NCBI GenBank assembly: GCA_023458035.1
Contig: JAEXAX010000034.1
Span: 200,914-264,913, forward strand
Source of the DNA: Bacillota bacterium
Lineage (GTDB): Bacteria > Bacillota > Clostridia > Lachnospirales > Lachnospiraceae
Direction: 5' to 3'
Length of the DNA: 64,000 nt
Shown here: positions 42,903-51,822 of the stretch, one piece after another
How the letters are laid out: each line of letters opens with the position of its first letter
Numbering within the stretch: the stretch's first letter is position 1
Notes under the pieces: generated by a model
Database searches by the model: none
Told to the model about the DNA's origin: nothing
What the model saw: the letters and a program-made list of their open reading frames with translations, nothing else
Made by a program: the position numbers and the translations under genes

Positions 42903-44468
42903 ATGGCTGACATGCTGGACAGACAAGAGATATGGCTTCTCCACGAAAGCTATCGGCATGGTTTGAATCAGAAAGAAGAGTTTGAGATCGAGCAGCTGGA
43001 ATACGATGACGGCTCCTTTGCGGCATATCAGCTGCTTTGGGAGGCGGAGCAGGACTGTATGGTCAGGGTACAGGAGGGATATTCCTATACACCGCAAAGG
43101 CTGCCGGTCTATGCTCCGTATAGCGAGGGCTTTCGCTTTCGTTTTGTTGAGCCGGTGATGACAGAAAAAGGCAGGATGTGGGATCGCATATCCGAAGATA
43201 TCGAAAGAGAGTATCAAAAGGGGGAGACCGTCGTGCTGTTGGCTACCGGAGCCAAGCTTCCGGCAGACTGTACGGTTCGGCTGTCCGTCTGCCCGGCGGC
43301 TGATCACGGACAGGTCTGTTTTTCAAAGCGGCTGCCGCTCATCAGACGGGGGAGTGTGCCAAAGGCGGGGAAATACCTGGAGCTTTGGCAGCATCCGGCT
43401 ACCCTGGCCAGATACTACGGGGTGACGCCCTACGGGGAGGAGCATTTTCATATTTTGACCAATTTTCTGAAACCGCTGGCCGAGCTGGGAGTGGGCAGCG
43501 TGACGGTGATCGTCAGTGACGCCCCCTGGGATGGGCAGCAAAAGCACCTGACCAATGGAGAATTTATTGACAACGTATTTGAAGTCAATATGATACGAGT
43601 CGTCAAACGAAAGCCGCTGCAGCTGGATTTTTCCGCTCTGGACAGATACATTGATTTGTGCCGGGGCTTTGACATCGGGCCGGATATTGACATATTCGGG
43701 CTGCTGGGCCTGTGGGGGAACAGCCGTATGAAGGTATGGGTGCAGGAAGACCAAAGCTACCTGGATCAGGATGAGTTAGAAACTTATGTCGGCCTGCTGT
43801 ATGAGCATTTTCTAAGCCGAGGCTATGACCGGGATAGTTTCATCTGTTTTGACGAACCGCAGGAAACAGAGCTGTTGTACAGACAGATGACACGATTTGC
43901 CCGACTTTGTCCGACATGGAAATTAAAAGGCGCTTTTGATAATCCCTTGGTGGCGCGTGAACTGGCTCCTCAGACGGATGAGTACAGCACCTCCTTTTTC
44001 CTGACCTGTCGGGAAGAGGTGGCCAGGGGAAGCTCGTGGTATATTTGCTGCGGACCGCAGGAGCCAAACACCTTTATTTCCGGTTCGTTGGTACAGATTC
44101 GCGGACTGGCCTATTTGAGTCATTATTTTAAATTGAACCGGCTGCTGCGCTGGTCCGCTTTTGCCTTTGGCAAAAGAGTCAGAACAGATGGCAGGTTTGC
44201 CGGTTTTCCGGCCGGCGACGGATTTTTATTATATCCGGGACGTTATGGTAATGCCGAGCTGAGCCTGCGATATATGCTGCTTTTGCGTTTTAAAGAGGAT
44301 ATGGCGATATTGGAGAGCGCCGGGCAGCACTGTCAGCCGCAGCTGGAAGCGATTTGTACAATAGCGCCGGAAAAAGCTTTATTGCCGGAATTTCAGGTGA
44401 TAGAGGGATTTATTTCGAAAGAATGGCGGACATATGAGCAGGCCCGTAAAACGCTACTGGGGCGATGA
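42903..44468 (+). CDS. DUF4091 domain protein (putative glycoside hydrolase)
   Basis: A 521-aa soluble protein with no signal peptide. The C-terminal half is DUF4091 (SAFAFGKRV, GFPAGDGFLLYPGRYGNAELSLRYMLLLRFKEDM, about 420-490). The middle part looks like a TIM barrel (ILTNFLKPLAELGVGSVTV, CFDEPQETELLYRQM with a possible catalytic FDEP). DUF4091 proteins occur in carbohydrate loci, and some are glycosidases. ATG 42903 directly abuts an AAAGG site; ATG 42912, 9 nt after it, may be the true start. It lies 25 nt after permease 2 and closes the sugar operon. Confidence 0.8.
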   Translation: MADMLDRQEIWLLHESYRHGLNQKEEFEIEQLEYDDGSFAAYQLLWEAEQDCMVRVQEGYSYTPQRLPVYAPYSEGFRFRFVEPVMTEKGRMWDRISEDIEREYQKGETVVLLATGAKLPADCTVRLSVCPAADHGQVCFSKRLPLIRRGSVPKAGKYLELWQHPATLARYYGVTPYGEEHFHILTNFLKPLAELGVGSVTVIVSDAPWDGQQKHLTNGEFIDNVFEVNMIRVVKRKPLQLDFSALDRYIDLCRGFDIGPDIDIFGLLGLWGNSRMKVWVQEDQSYLDQDELETYVGLLYEHFLSRGYDRDSFICFDEPQETELLYRQMTRFARLCPTWKLKGAFDNPLVARELAPQTDEYSTSFFLTCREEVARGSSWYICCGPQEPNTFISGSLVQIRGLAYLSHYFKLNRLLRWSAFAFGKRVRTDGRFAGFPAGDGFLLYPGRYGNAELSLRYMLLLRFKEDMAILESAGQHCQPQLEAICTIAPEKALLPEFQVIEGFISKEWRTYEQARKTLLGR

Positions 44469-44490
44469 AGCGACAGCGCTGTAAAATTTC

Positions 44491-44518
44491 TTGACTTACT
44501 TATGCTTTATGATACAAT
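44491..44518 (+). promoter_or_regulatory. ppdK promoter
   Basis: TTGACT (44491-44496), a 16-bp spacer and TACAAT (44513-44518) form a strong sigma-A promoter, leaving a leader of about 83 nt before the ATG with a consensus AGGAGG. Confidence 0.75.
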
Positions 44519-44607
44519 AATGTACGAGTGAGCGTTTTGTATACAATCGCCACAGGCGCGTGAGCGCGTAACCGTATAGTCTTAATTATTTAGGAGGAAA
44601 TAGCAAC

Positions 44608-47229
44608 ATGGCAAAATGGGTATACTTATTCAAAGAAGGTAATGCCGACATGAAGAATCTCCTGGGTGGAAAGGGCGCCAACCTGGCTGAAATGACCAAC
44701 CTCGGTCTGCCGATTCCGCAGGGATTCACAGTAACCACCGAAGCTTGCACTGACTATTATGCACAGGGCAAGAAGGTTTCTGATGAAGTGCAGGAGCAGA
44801 TCTTTGCGGCAGTAAAAGAGCTGGAGAAGATCCAGGGTAAGACCTTCGGTGATACAGAAGATCCGTTACTGGTTTCTGTACGTTCCGGTGCGAGAGCATC
44901 CATGCCGGGTATGATGGACACGATCCTGAACCTGGGTCTGAATGATATCGCAGTGGAAGGCTTCGCCAGAAAGACCGGCAACCCGAGATTTGCTTATGAT
45001 TCATACAGAAGATTTATCCAGATGTTCTCCGATGTTGTTATGGAGATGAGCAAGACCTTCTTCGAGGGTATCCTGGATGAGATCAAAGAGGCAAAGGGTG
45101 CCAAGTTTGACACCGATTTGACCGCTGAGGATTTACAGGAAGTAATCGCTAAATACAAGGCCATCTATAAAGAGAAGATGGGCGCTGATTTTCCGCAGGA
45201 CCCGAAGGTTCAGTTATTAGAGGCTGTTAAGGCCGTATTCCGTTCTTGGGATAACCCGCGCGCGATCGTATACCGTCGTATGAATGATATCCCGGGCGAC
45301 TGGGGTACCGCTGTAAACGTACAGGCCATGGTATTCGGTAACATGGGTGAGACCTCCGGTACGGGCGTTGCCTTTACCAGAAACCCGTCCACCGGTGAGA
45401 ACGGTATCTACGGTGAGTACCTGATCAATGCTCAGGGTGAGGACGTGGTAGCCGGTATCAGAACTCCGCAGCCGATCACCAAGTTAGAGCAGGATATGCC
45501 GGAGAGCTATAAAGAGTTCATGGATATCGCCCACAGACTGGAAGATCACTATCGTGATATGCAGGACATGGAGTTCACCATTCAGGAAGGTAAGTTATAC
45601 TTCTTACAGACCCGTAACGGTAAGAGAACCGCTCCGGCTGCCATCAAGATCGCCTGTGATCTGGTAGACGAAGGCAAGATTACTCCGGCCGAGGCTGTAG
45701 CCCGTATCGACGCAAAGTCTCTGGATCAGTTATTACACCCGACCTTTGATAAGGATGCGCTGAAGGCCGGAAATGTGATCGGCTCCGCTCTGCCGGCATC
45801 TCCGGGTGCAGCAGCCGGAAAGTGCTACTTCACTGCAGATGAGGCGAAGGCAGCAGCCGAGAAGGGTGAAAGAGTTATCCTGGTTCGTCTGGAGACCTCT
45901 CCGGAAGATATCGAGGGTATGCATGCAGCAGAAGGTATCCTGACCGTTCGCGGTGGTATGACCTCTCACGCAGCCGTAGTTGCTCGTGGTATGGGAACCG
46001 CTTGTGTATCCGGTTGCGGCGATATCAAGATGCATGAAGAAGAGAAATACTTCGAATTAGGCGGAAACACCATTAAGGAAGGCGACTACATCTCCCTGGA
46101 TGGTTCTACCGGTAACATTTACTTAGGCGATATCCAGACTGTAGAAGCATCCATCAGCGGTGACTTCAACAGAATCATGGAGTGGGCTGACGAGTTCAGA
46201 ACCCTGACCGTTCGTACCAATGCCGATACTCCGGCTGACACCTTAAACGCTGTGAAGCTGGGCGCAGAAGGCATCGGTCTGTGTCGTACCGAGCACATGT
46301 TCTTCGAGCCGGATCGTATTCCGAAGATCCGCAAGATGATCCTGTCTGACAGCGTAGAGGCTCGTGAGGCAGCATTAAATGAATTGATTCCATTCCAGAA
46401 GGGTGACTTCAAGGCCATGTATGAGGCTCTGGAGGAGAGACCGATGACCGTTCGTTATCTGGATCCGCCTCTGCATGAGTTCGTACCGACCTCTGAGGAA
46501 GACATCGCCGCTCTGGCAGCTGATATGGGTCTGACCGTTGAAAACGTAAAGGCTAAGATCGCTGACCTGCATGAGTTCAACCCGATGATGGGTCACAGAG
46601 GCTGTCGTCTGGCCGTAACCTATCCGGAAATCGCTAAGATGCAGACCAGAGCCGTTATGGAAGCAGCCATCGAAGTGAAGAACGAGAAGGGCTTCAACAT
46701 CGTACCGGAGATCATGATCCCGCTGGTAGGTGAAAAGAAGGAATTAAAGTTCGTTAAGGACATCGTTGTAGAAGTAGCTGAGCAGGTGAAGAAGGAAAAG
46801 AATTCCGACATTCAGTACCACATCGGTACCATGATTGAGATTCCGAGAGCCGCTCTGTTAGCAGATGAGATCGCAGAAGAAGCTGAGTTCTTCTCCTTCG
46901 GTACCAACGACTTGACCCAGATGACCTTCGGCTTCTCCCGTGATGATGCCGGTAAGTTCCTGGATGCTTACTACAAGTCCAAGATCTATGAGTCGGATCC
47001 GTTCGCAAGACTGGATCAGAACGGTGTTGGCAAGCTGGTACAGATGGCTTGTGAGAAGGGACGCGAAGTTCGTTCTAACATCAAGCTGGGTATCTGTGGT
47101 GAGCACGGCGGTGACCCGTCGACCATCGACTTCTGCCATAGAGTAGGATTAAACTACGTATCCTGTTCTCCGTTCCGTGTGCCGATCGCAAGACTGGCCG
47201 CAGCTCAGGCAGCTATCGCAAATAGGTAG
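44608..47229 (+). CDS. ppdK: Pyruvate, phosphate dikinase
   Basis: An 873-aa enzyme interconverting pyruvate + ATP + Pi with PEP + AMP + PPi. It starts MAKWVYLFKEGNADMKNLLG, has the ATP-grasp domain (MKNLLGGKGANLAEM, SVRSGARASMPGMMDT), the phosphohistidine swivel domain with GGMTSHAAVVARGMG (catalytic His near residue 455) and the PEP/pyruvate barrel (GLCRTEHMFFEPDRI, CGEHGGDPSTIDF). Length is standard. Codon use is strongly biased compared with neighbours, consistent with high expression. It allows PPi-linked glycolysis or gluconeogenesis, common in Clostridia. Confidence 0.97.
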   Translation: MAKWVYLFKEGNADMKNLLGGKGANLAEMTNLGLPIPQGFTVTTEACTDYYAQGKKVSDEVQEQIFAAVKELEKIQGKTFGDTEDPLLVSVRSGARASMPGMMDTILNLGLNDIAVEGFARKTGNPRFAYDSYRRFIQMFSDVVMEMSKTFFEGILDEIKEAKGAKFDTDLTAEDLQEVIAKYKAIYKEKMGADFPQDPKVQLLEAVKAVFRSWDNPRAIVYRRMNDIPGDWGTAVNVQAMVFGNMGETSGTGVAFTRNPSTGENGIYGEYLINAQGEDVVAGIRTPQPITKLEQDMPESYKEFMDIAHRLEDHYRDMQDMEFTIQEGKLYFLQTRNGKRTAPAAIKIACDLVDEGKITPAEAVARIDAKSLDQLLHPTFDKDALKAGNVIGSALPASPGAAAGKCYFTADEAKAAAEKGERVILVRLETSPEDIEGMHAAEGILTVRGGMTSHAAVVARGMGTACVSGCGDIKMHEEEKYFELGGNTIKEGDYISLDGSTGNIYLGDIQTVEASISGDFNRIMEWADEFRTLTVRTNADTPADTLNAVKLGAEGIGLCRTEHMFFEPDRIPKIRKMILSDSVEAREAALNELIPFQKGDFKAMYEALEERPMTVRYLDPPLHEFVPTSEEDIAALAADMGLTVENVKAKIADLHEFNPMMGHRGCRLAVTYPEIAKMQTRAVMEAAIEVKNEKGFNIVPEIMIPLVGEKKELKFVKDIVVEVAEQVKKEKNSDIQYHIGTMIEIPRAALLADEIAEEAEFFSFGTNDLTQMTFGFSRDDAGKFLDAYYKSKIYESDPFARLDQNGVGKLVQMACEKGREVRSNIKLGICGEHGGDPSTIDFCHRVGLNYVSCSPFRVPIARLAAAQAAIANR

Positions 47230-47359
47230 GAGTTCTCTTTCCTTTGAATTGCCGCTTAGTTTCGAGCAGGCAGCAGCCTATCGAAAGGCTAACGGACAGT
47301 ATGTAAGGAAAAATCAGTGGAGAGATACCACTGTAAGGGTATTCATAGACCTTGATTAA
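47230..47359 (+). pseudogene. 3' gene remnant at the left edge of the defence island
   Basis: Immediately after ppdK a frame reads SLSFELPLSFEQAAAYRKAN and on to WRDTTVRVFIDLD before TAA at 47357-47359. It looks like a genuine C-terminus (balanced composition, then a terminator) but has no start or upstream part. It probably belongs to a gene lost when the island arrived. The family is not recognised. The gap 47230-47578 otherwise holds a terminator and the AbiE promoter region. Confidence 0.35.
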
Positions 47360-47371
47360 CAGTTAAATACG

Positions 47372-47410
47372 ATAAGCGTATCATTAGAAATAGTGGTACG
47401 CTTATTTTTT
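47372..47410 (+). terminator. Terminator after the gene remnant
   Basis: ATAAGCGTA (47372-47380) pairs with TACGCTTAT (47397-47405), with further pairing CATTA/TAGTG around a GAAA loop and a T-run to 47410. Confidence 0.85.
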
Positions 47411-47448
47411 ACCCCAGAGAAGCATCGGAAATATCGCATATTTCTATT

Positions 47449-47523
47449 ATAGTAAACTGCTCACTTGTTTATTTTTAAGTGGGCAGTTTACTATTGATTT
47501 TCTATATGGAAATTGCATATAAT
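47449..47523 (+). promoter_or_regulatory. abiE promoter with adjacent inverted repeat (candidate AbiEi operator)
   Basis: An 18-bp inverted repeat with one mismatch (47449-47466 and 47477-47494; arms ATAGTAAACTGCTCACTT and its complement) directly abuts a -35 box TTGATT (47494-47499). An 18-bp spacer and -10 TATAAT (47518-47523) follow. AbiEi antitoxins repress their operons by binding inverted repeats at the promoter, so this is the natural operator candidate. The T-rich loop also makes a weak terminator possible. Confidence 0.6.
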
Positions 47524-47578
47524 ATAGTAAAGTACCCAACCAATAAAAAAATTGAGGCAATTAAATAGAGGTGGATAA

Positions 47579-48187
47579 ATGCTTCGTGAAAATGATATTA
47601 AAAATGTGAGAAAGCTGTTCAACCGGCATCACTATGTAATGACTACTGCCGAGATTCTTGAAGCTAAGCTATACTATGCAGACATTAAACAACTTTTAGA
47701 TGAGGGTTTTATTGAAAGAATAAGACGAGGTTATTATCACTGGATTGAAAACGGCGAAGCCAAAGAAATAGTTATCATTAATAGTTTGTTTCCCGATGCT
47801 ATTCTTTGTATGGAAACTGCTCTATTCTATTATGAATACAGCGATAGAAACCCCGCTGAGTGGAATTTTGCCATAGACAGGAATGTTTCAAAATTACGAA
47901 CCAATATAGAGTATCCATTCATTAAAGTATATCGCCTTGAGTCCGATTTGGTTACGATTGGTGAAACAACAGGTGAGATTGATTTTACAAAAGTGCGAAT
48001 TTATGACCGTGACCGAACAATTTGTGATGTCCTAAAAAATATGAGTAAAATGGATAAAGAAATTTTCAATAAAGCAATACAAGGGTATGTTAATGACCCG
48101 AAAAAGAATATACCAAACCTTATGATGTATGCCAAAAAACTGCGTGTGCATAAAAAGGTTAAAGAATTGATTGGAGTGTGGTTGTAA
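47579..48187 (+). CDS. abiEi: AbiEi-type antitoxin (type IV toxin-antitoxin, abortive infection)
   Basis: A 202-aa protein with an N-terminal winged helix (NVRKLFNRHHYVMTTAEILE, LLDEGFIERIRRGYYHW) and the AbiEi C-terminal domain (FPDAILCMETALFYYEY, KVRIYDRDRTICDVLKN). AbiEi represses its own operon and counteracts AbiEii. GC is clearly lower than ppdK upstream, which supports transfer. The stop overlaps the toxin start (TAATG), the usual AbiE arrangement. Confidence 0.9.
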   Translation: MLRENDIKNVRKLFNRHHYVMTTAEILEAKLYYADIKQLLDEGFIERIRRGYYHWIENGEAKEIVIINSLFPDAILCMETALFYYEYSDRNPAEWNFAIDRNVSKLRTNIEYPFIKVYRLESDLVTIGETTGEIDFTKVRIYDRDRTICDVLKNMSKMDKEIFNKAIQGYVNDPKKNIPNLMMYAKKLRVHKKVKELIGVWL

Positions 48188-49083
48188 TGGCAGATATTGC
48201 AGCTTCCGTTCTGGCAAAGCTGAGAAATAAAGCAAAAGCTTCTGGTATCAGCTATCAGCAATGCTTGCAGCTTTTTGTGCAGGAAGAATTTTTGAGAAAG
48301 TTATCAAAATCTGGGTGTGAGGATACGCTTATACTCAAAGGTGGATTGTTCATTTATACCTTAACTAATTTTGAAAGTAGAGCAACAATTGATGTCGATT
48401 TCCTGCTCCGTGGATACTCTAATTCAATAGATGATGTAAAAGATTTGATTTGTAAAATCATCGACACACCGACAGGTAACGATTATATAGAAATGCAAGC
48501 AAAAGGCTTTGAGGATATTTCTCCGCAAAGAAAATATCACGGTATCAGTACACAGATTATTGCTCAAATAAAAAATGTGCGTGTGCCGTTCAATGTTGAC
48601 ATAGGGGTGGGTGATATTATAGTCCCCCGTGCCGAAGAACGCACAATCAACACGCAGCTTCCAGACTTTGAAGCACCTGTAATTAAAACTTATTCTCTTG
48701 AAAGCACCATTGCCGAGAAATTTGATGCCATACTGCAACGCTTTGAACTGACAGGTAGAATGAAAGATTTTTACGATATTTATTATCTTTCAAGGACATT
48801 CGATTTTGAGGGTGAAAAATTGCAGGCAGCTATATTTGAAACCTTACAGCGGCGTGGTACTCCCTATGACAGAGATAGCTTTAAGCGTGTTGTTGCACTT
48901 GCCGATGATGAGGATATGCAGAAGCGTTGGAAATTCTTTTTGAAAACCATAAAAGATAATACGCTTGAGTTTTCATTCGTCATTACGGAAATCCAGACTT
49001 TTCTTGAGCCTGTGTTTGATGCGATAGTGAATGAGAAAGAGTGGCAAAACATATGGGACACTAAAGTAAAGGGATGGAGGTGA
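48187..49083 (+). CDS. abiEii: AbiEii-type nucleotidyltransferase toxin
   Basis: A 298-aa nucleotidyltransferase of the AbiEii/AbiGii family. The catalytic region shows ILKGGLFIYTLTNF (GG motif) and the metal-binding DVDFLL (about residues 63-68), plus a conserved Lys in STIAEKFDAILQ and RMKDFYDIYYLS. These toxins modify or block essential cellular components and cause phage exclusion by growth arrest. ATG 48187 was preferred to an upstream GTG because it forms the TAATG overlap with the antitoxin gene. Confidence 0.9.
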   Translation: MADIAASVLAKLRNKAKASGISYQQCLQLFVQEEFLRKLSKSGCEDTLILKGGLFIYTLTNFESRATIDVDFLLRGYSNSIDDVKDLICKIIDTPTGNDYIEMQAKGFEDISPQRKYHGISTQIIAQIKNVRVPFNVDIGVGDIIVPRAEERTINTQLPDFEAPVIKTYSLESTIAEKFDAILQRFELTGRMKDFYDIYYLSRTFDFEGEKLQAAIFETLQRRGTPYDRDSFKRVVALADDEDMQKRWKFFLKTIKDNTLEFSFVITEIQTFLEPVFDAIVNEKEWQNIWDTKVKGWR

Positions 49084-49087
49084 GGAT

Positions 49088-49963
49088 ATGTTATCATTTG
49101 TTCAATTAGATAAACCTCATATAGACATCGAATTGTATGGAACGGATACTAATATCGCACCTATTGATAAAGTTCATATTATGGATGAAGATTCTTTTGA
49201 GCAATTCACATTGGAATGGTTATTTGGCTGCAAAAAGTCGAAGTATTCCTCAATTAAAAGAATTGGAGGTGCTGGAGATAAGGGTCGAGATGTTGTTGGT
49301 TATTATAGTGATGGTACTGTAGATTATTATCAATGCAAGCATTACAATACGGGACTTGCTCCAACGAATTATTATTTGGAATTAGGTAAACTCTGTTATT
49401 ATACATATAAAAAAGAAATCCCCATACCAAAGGAGTATTTTATTATTGCTTCAAACGATGTAGGCTCTTCACTGCAAGACTTGATAGATAAGCCATCCGA
49501 CCTTCTAACCAGCCTTATAAAGAATTGGGATACATACTGTAAAACAAAAATTACTAAAACCAAAGAAGTTCCATTAGATAAGTCATTTTTGGATTATATA
49601 AAGTCTTTTGATTTTACAATAATTAAAACATATCCTATTGCACAGGTTATAGATGAATATTTAGATACGATATATGGTAATATTCGCTTTGGAGGACGTA
49701 GACTTAGCCTTCCTACGACACTAACACCAACTGACACGGTTGAGAGTGAAGAGATGCCTTATATTTCTGCTTTGTTAGAAGCATATTCGGACGAATTGAA
49801 TATTAAAATTGATACTATAAAATCTTTAGAAGCATATAGTTCCTACTTTAAGCATTTAAACAGACAAAGAAAAGATTATTATTCTGCCGAAACGATACGC
49901 AGGTTTGTTAGAGATACCTTGACCAATTCTCAACAATTTGATGTATTGAAAGAAGAAATATAA
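49088..49963 (+). CDS. Restriction-endonuclease-like protein, apparently 3'-truncated (possible ABC-3C effector)
   Basis: A 291-aa protein. Residues about 35-85 form a PD-(D/E)xK nuclease motif set: FEQFTLEWLF, GGAGDKGRDVVGYYSDG and YYQCKHYN (catalytic Asp, Gln and Lys). The C-terminal part (about 230-291, YFKHLNRQRKDYYSAETIRR, then RDTLTNSQQFDVLKEEI) resembles the start of C-terminal domains found in ABC-three-component defence proteins, which normally continue much further. The frame ends at the point where a permease lacking its first half begins. It lies 4 nt after abiEii. The nuclease call is good; ABC-3C membership and truncation are inferences. Confidence 0.6.
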   Translation: MLSFVQLDKPHIDIELYGTDTNIAPIDKVHIMDEDSFEQFTLEWLFGCKKSKYSSIKRIGGAGDKGRDVVGYYSDGTVDYYQCKHYNTGLAPTNYYLELGKLCYYTYKKEIPIPKEYFIIASNDVGSSLQDLIDKPSDLLTSLIKNWDTYCKTKITKTKEVPLDKSFLDYIKSFDFTIIKTYPIAQVIDEYLDTIYGNIRFGGRRLSLPTTLTPTDTVESEEMPYISALLEAYSDELNIKIDTIKSLEAYSSYFKHLNRQRKDYYSAETIRRFVRDTLTNSQQFDVLKEEI

Positions 49964-49964
49964 G

Positions 49965-50450
49965 GTGAAGACAGCCCAATATTGGCTGCTGGGATCGTTA
50001 AGCGGGGCGACCTGGGAAAAGCTGACATTTGCCGCCATAGCCCTGGCGATCTGTGCAGTGGTGATCTTTTCGCTGCATCACAGCTTGGATGTGCTGTTGT
50101 TGGGAGATGAGGTGGCGGTAACGATGGGGGTCAATACGGAGCGACTAAAGGTGCTGATCATCATTTTGGGAACACTGTTGACCGGTGTTATCGTATCGAT
50201 CAGTGGGGTAATCGGCTTTGTCGGTCTGACCATACCGCATATCACCAGAATGATCGTCGGGACAAAACATCGGCGACTGATACCGGCTGCCATTCTGGTG
50301 GGTGGTATCTTTCTGGTCTGTGCCGACACACTTTCGCGGGTGCTGGTGGCACCGGAGGAATTACCGATCGGCGTTGTATCAGCCTTTTTCGGAGCGCCGT
50401 TCTTTCTGTATTTGATTCGGAAGTCGCATGGACAGTTGGGAGGTCGCTGA
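49965..50450 (+). pseudogene. FecCD/BtuC-family permease, N-terminal half missing
   Basis: The 161-aa frame matches only the C-terminal half of FecCD-type iron-siderophore/cobalamin permeases (normally about 330 aa). It begins at the mid-protein motif YWLLGSLSGATWEKL and continues through LGDEVAVTMGVNTERLK, GVIGFVGLTIPHITRMIVG (the ATPase-contacting loop) and ELPIGVVSAFFGAPFFLYL. GTG 49965 is only the first possible start. The frame is open back to 49950, then closed. The stop overlaps the ATPase start (TGATG), so the 3' operon structure is intact. Without its first helices it is unlikely to transport. See the scar finding. Confidence 0.85.
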
Positions 50451-51232
50451 TGGAGACAATGAAGAAGCTACAGGGCGAAAACCTGACATACTCGATCGAC
50501 GGCCGCGCTATCATCGAGGATATCAGCTTACAGATAGCTAAGGGCGAATTCGTCGGTATCATCGGCCCGAACGGCTGTGGAAAGTCCACATTGTTAAAAA
50601 ATATATATCGGGTGTATCAGCCGGATGGCGGAGTAGCCTTTATCGACGGTGACGATGTACGTAGCCTTTCACATCGAGAGACGGCGCGTCGATTGGCGGT
50701 GATGCAGCAGGAAAATCCGATAGAATTTGATATGACGGTCTTTGATATGGTGATGCTGGGGCGGTATGCGCACCGACGTTTCTTACAAAATGACAGGCAG
50801 GAGGATTACGCTATTGTGCATCGTTATATCCATGAGGTCGGTCTGGACGGCTATGAGGGGCGTAGTTTTCTAACCCTCTCGGGTGGGGAGAAGCAGCGGG
50901 CACTGGTAGCCCGCGCCCTGGCACAACAGGCGCCGCTGATTATTTTGGATGAGCCGACCAATCATCTGGACATCGGCTACCAGTATCAGGTGATGAATAT
51001 CTTGAAACGCCAGGGTCTGACGGTGCTGGCCTGTATCCATGACCTGAATATTGCGGCTGCTTATTGTGACAGACTGATCGTGATGAAGCAGGGGCGGGTG
51101 GTTGCCGCCGGTAGTCCGGCACAGATACTGACGAGCGAAAGAATCGATGAGGTTTTCGGCACCCGGGCAGAGATCCTGCATGATACTGACAGTGATAGAT
51201 TGCATGTGCTTTTTTTGCCGGAAACAATGTGA
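50450..51232 (+). CDS. FecE/BtuD-type ABC transporter ATP-binding protein
   Basis: A 260-aa ATPase with Walker A GPNGCGKST (about residues 42-50), signature LSGGEKQRALVARAL, Walker B LIILDEPTNHLD and H-loop CIHDLN, typical of iron-siderophore/heme/cobalamin importers. It overlaps the truncated permease. The binding-protein gene and the start of the permease that should precede it are absent. It may be an orphan now, or serve another permease. Confidence 0.9.
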   Translation: METMKKLQGENLTYSIDGRAIIEDISLQIAKGEFVGIIGPNGCGKSTLLKNIYRVYQPDGGVAFIDGDDVRSLSHRETARRLAVMQQENPIEFDMTVFDMVMLGRYAHRRFLQNDRQEDYAIVHRYIHEVGLDGYEGRSFLTLSGGEKQRALVARALAQQAPLIILDEPTNHLDIGYQYQVMNILKRQGLTVLACIHDLNIAAAYCDRLIVMKQGRVVAAGSPAQILTSERIDEVFGTRAEILHDTDSDRLHVLFLPETM

Positions 51233-51240
51233 TCTTGGAC

Positions 51241-51269
51241 TTGCTCCCATCTCATCTTTAGGATACAAT
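51241..51269 (+). promoter_or_regulatory. Putative promoter of the PH-domain gene
   Basis: TTGCTC (51241-51246), a 17-bp spacer and TACAAT (51264-51269). The -35 box is weak. Confidence 0.4.
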
Positions 51270-51363
51270 GTAGATAACCGAAAAGGCGACTGAAAAGATA
51301 CTGAATGTACATGCAGCTATAAAACGAGCAGTCGGTGAGCGGTTACGAAGGAGGAGATGGGAT

Positions 51364-51747
51364 ATGAACAGAGAAATCATCTGGCAGGATAGAAAGCGAA
51401 CGATATTTGGCCTGCCTCTCAGTTTTACCAAGTATGAATTGACAAAGGATCGGTTACTGATTCGGACCGGCTTACTGACCACCAGAGAAGAAGAGGTGAG
51501 ACTGTATCGGATTCTTGATGTGGCCCTGCAGCGGACATTGGGACAGCGTATTTTCGGTGTCGGCTCGATCCGTATCCAGTCATCGGATCGTACAGCCGGA
51601 GATTTTACCATTACCAGCATCAAACGGTCGCAGGAAGTGAAGGAGATGTTGTCGGAAATGGTAGAGCAGGAGCGCGACAGTAAGAGGGTCGTGAACCGTG
51701 AGATAATGGGCTTTGCCGAGGATGAGGAAGACGATGTACTGAACTAG
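51364..51747 (+). CDS. Bacterial PH-domain protein (YdbS/YdbT-like, DUF304)
   Basis: A 127-aa protein of the bPH2 type: TKYELTKDRLLIRTGLLTTREEEVRLYRILDV and the following ALQRTLGQRIFGVGSIRIQS are characteristic. An acidic C-terminal tail follows (EDEEDDVLN). It lacks the membrane helices that usually accompany this domain, so it is probably cytosolic or peripheral. GGAGGAG precedes the ATG. Function unknown; relatives influence envelope stress. Confidence 0.8.
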   Translation: MNREIIWQDRKRTIFGLPLSFTKYELTKDRLLIRTGLLTTREEEVRLYRILDVALQRTLGQRIFGVGSIRIQSSDRTAGDFTITSIKRSQEVKEMLSEMVEQERDSKRVVNREIMGFAEDEEDDVLN

Positions 51748-51822
51748 TGGCTCATTCACTATGAGTGTTCAAAAATAAGCAACCGTAAAAAGGAGGAATG
51801 AGCGTATGAAGTCGATAGGAAA

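Noticed and set aside
47177..47229. Start of the open frame that covers the remnant
   Set aside because: The first 18 codons are ppdK read in another frame; only the part after 47230 can be a separate coding remnant.
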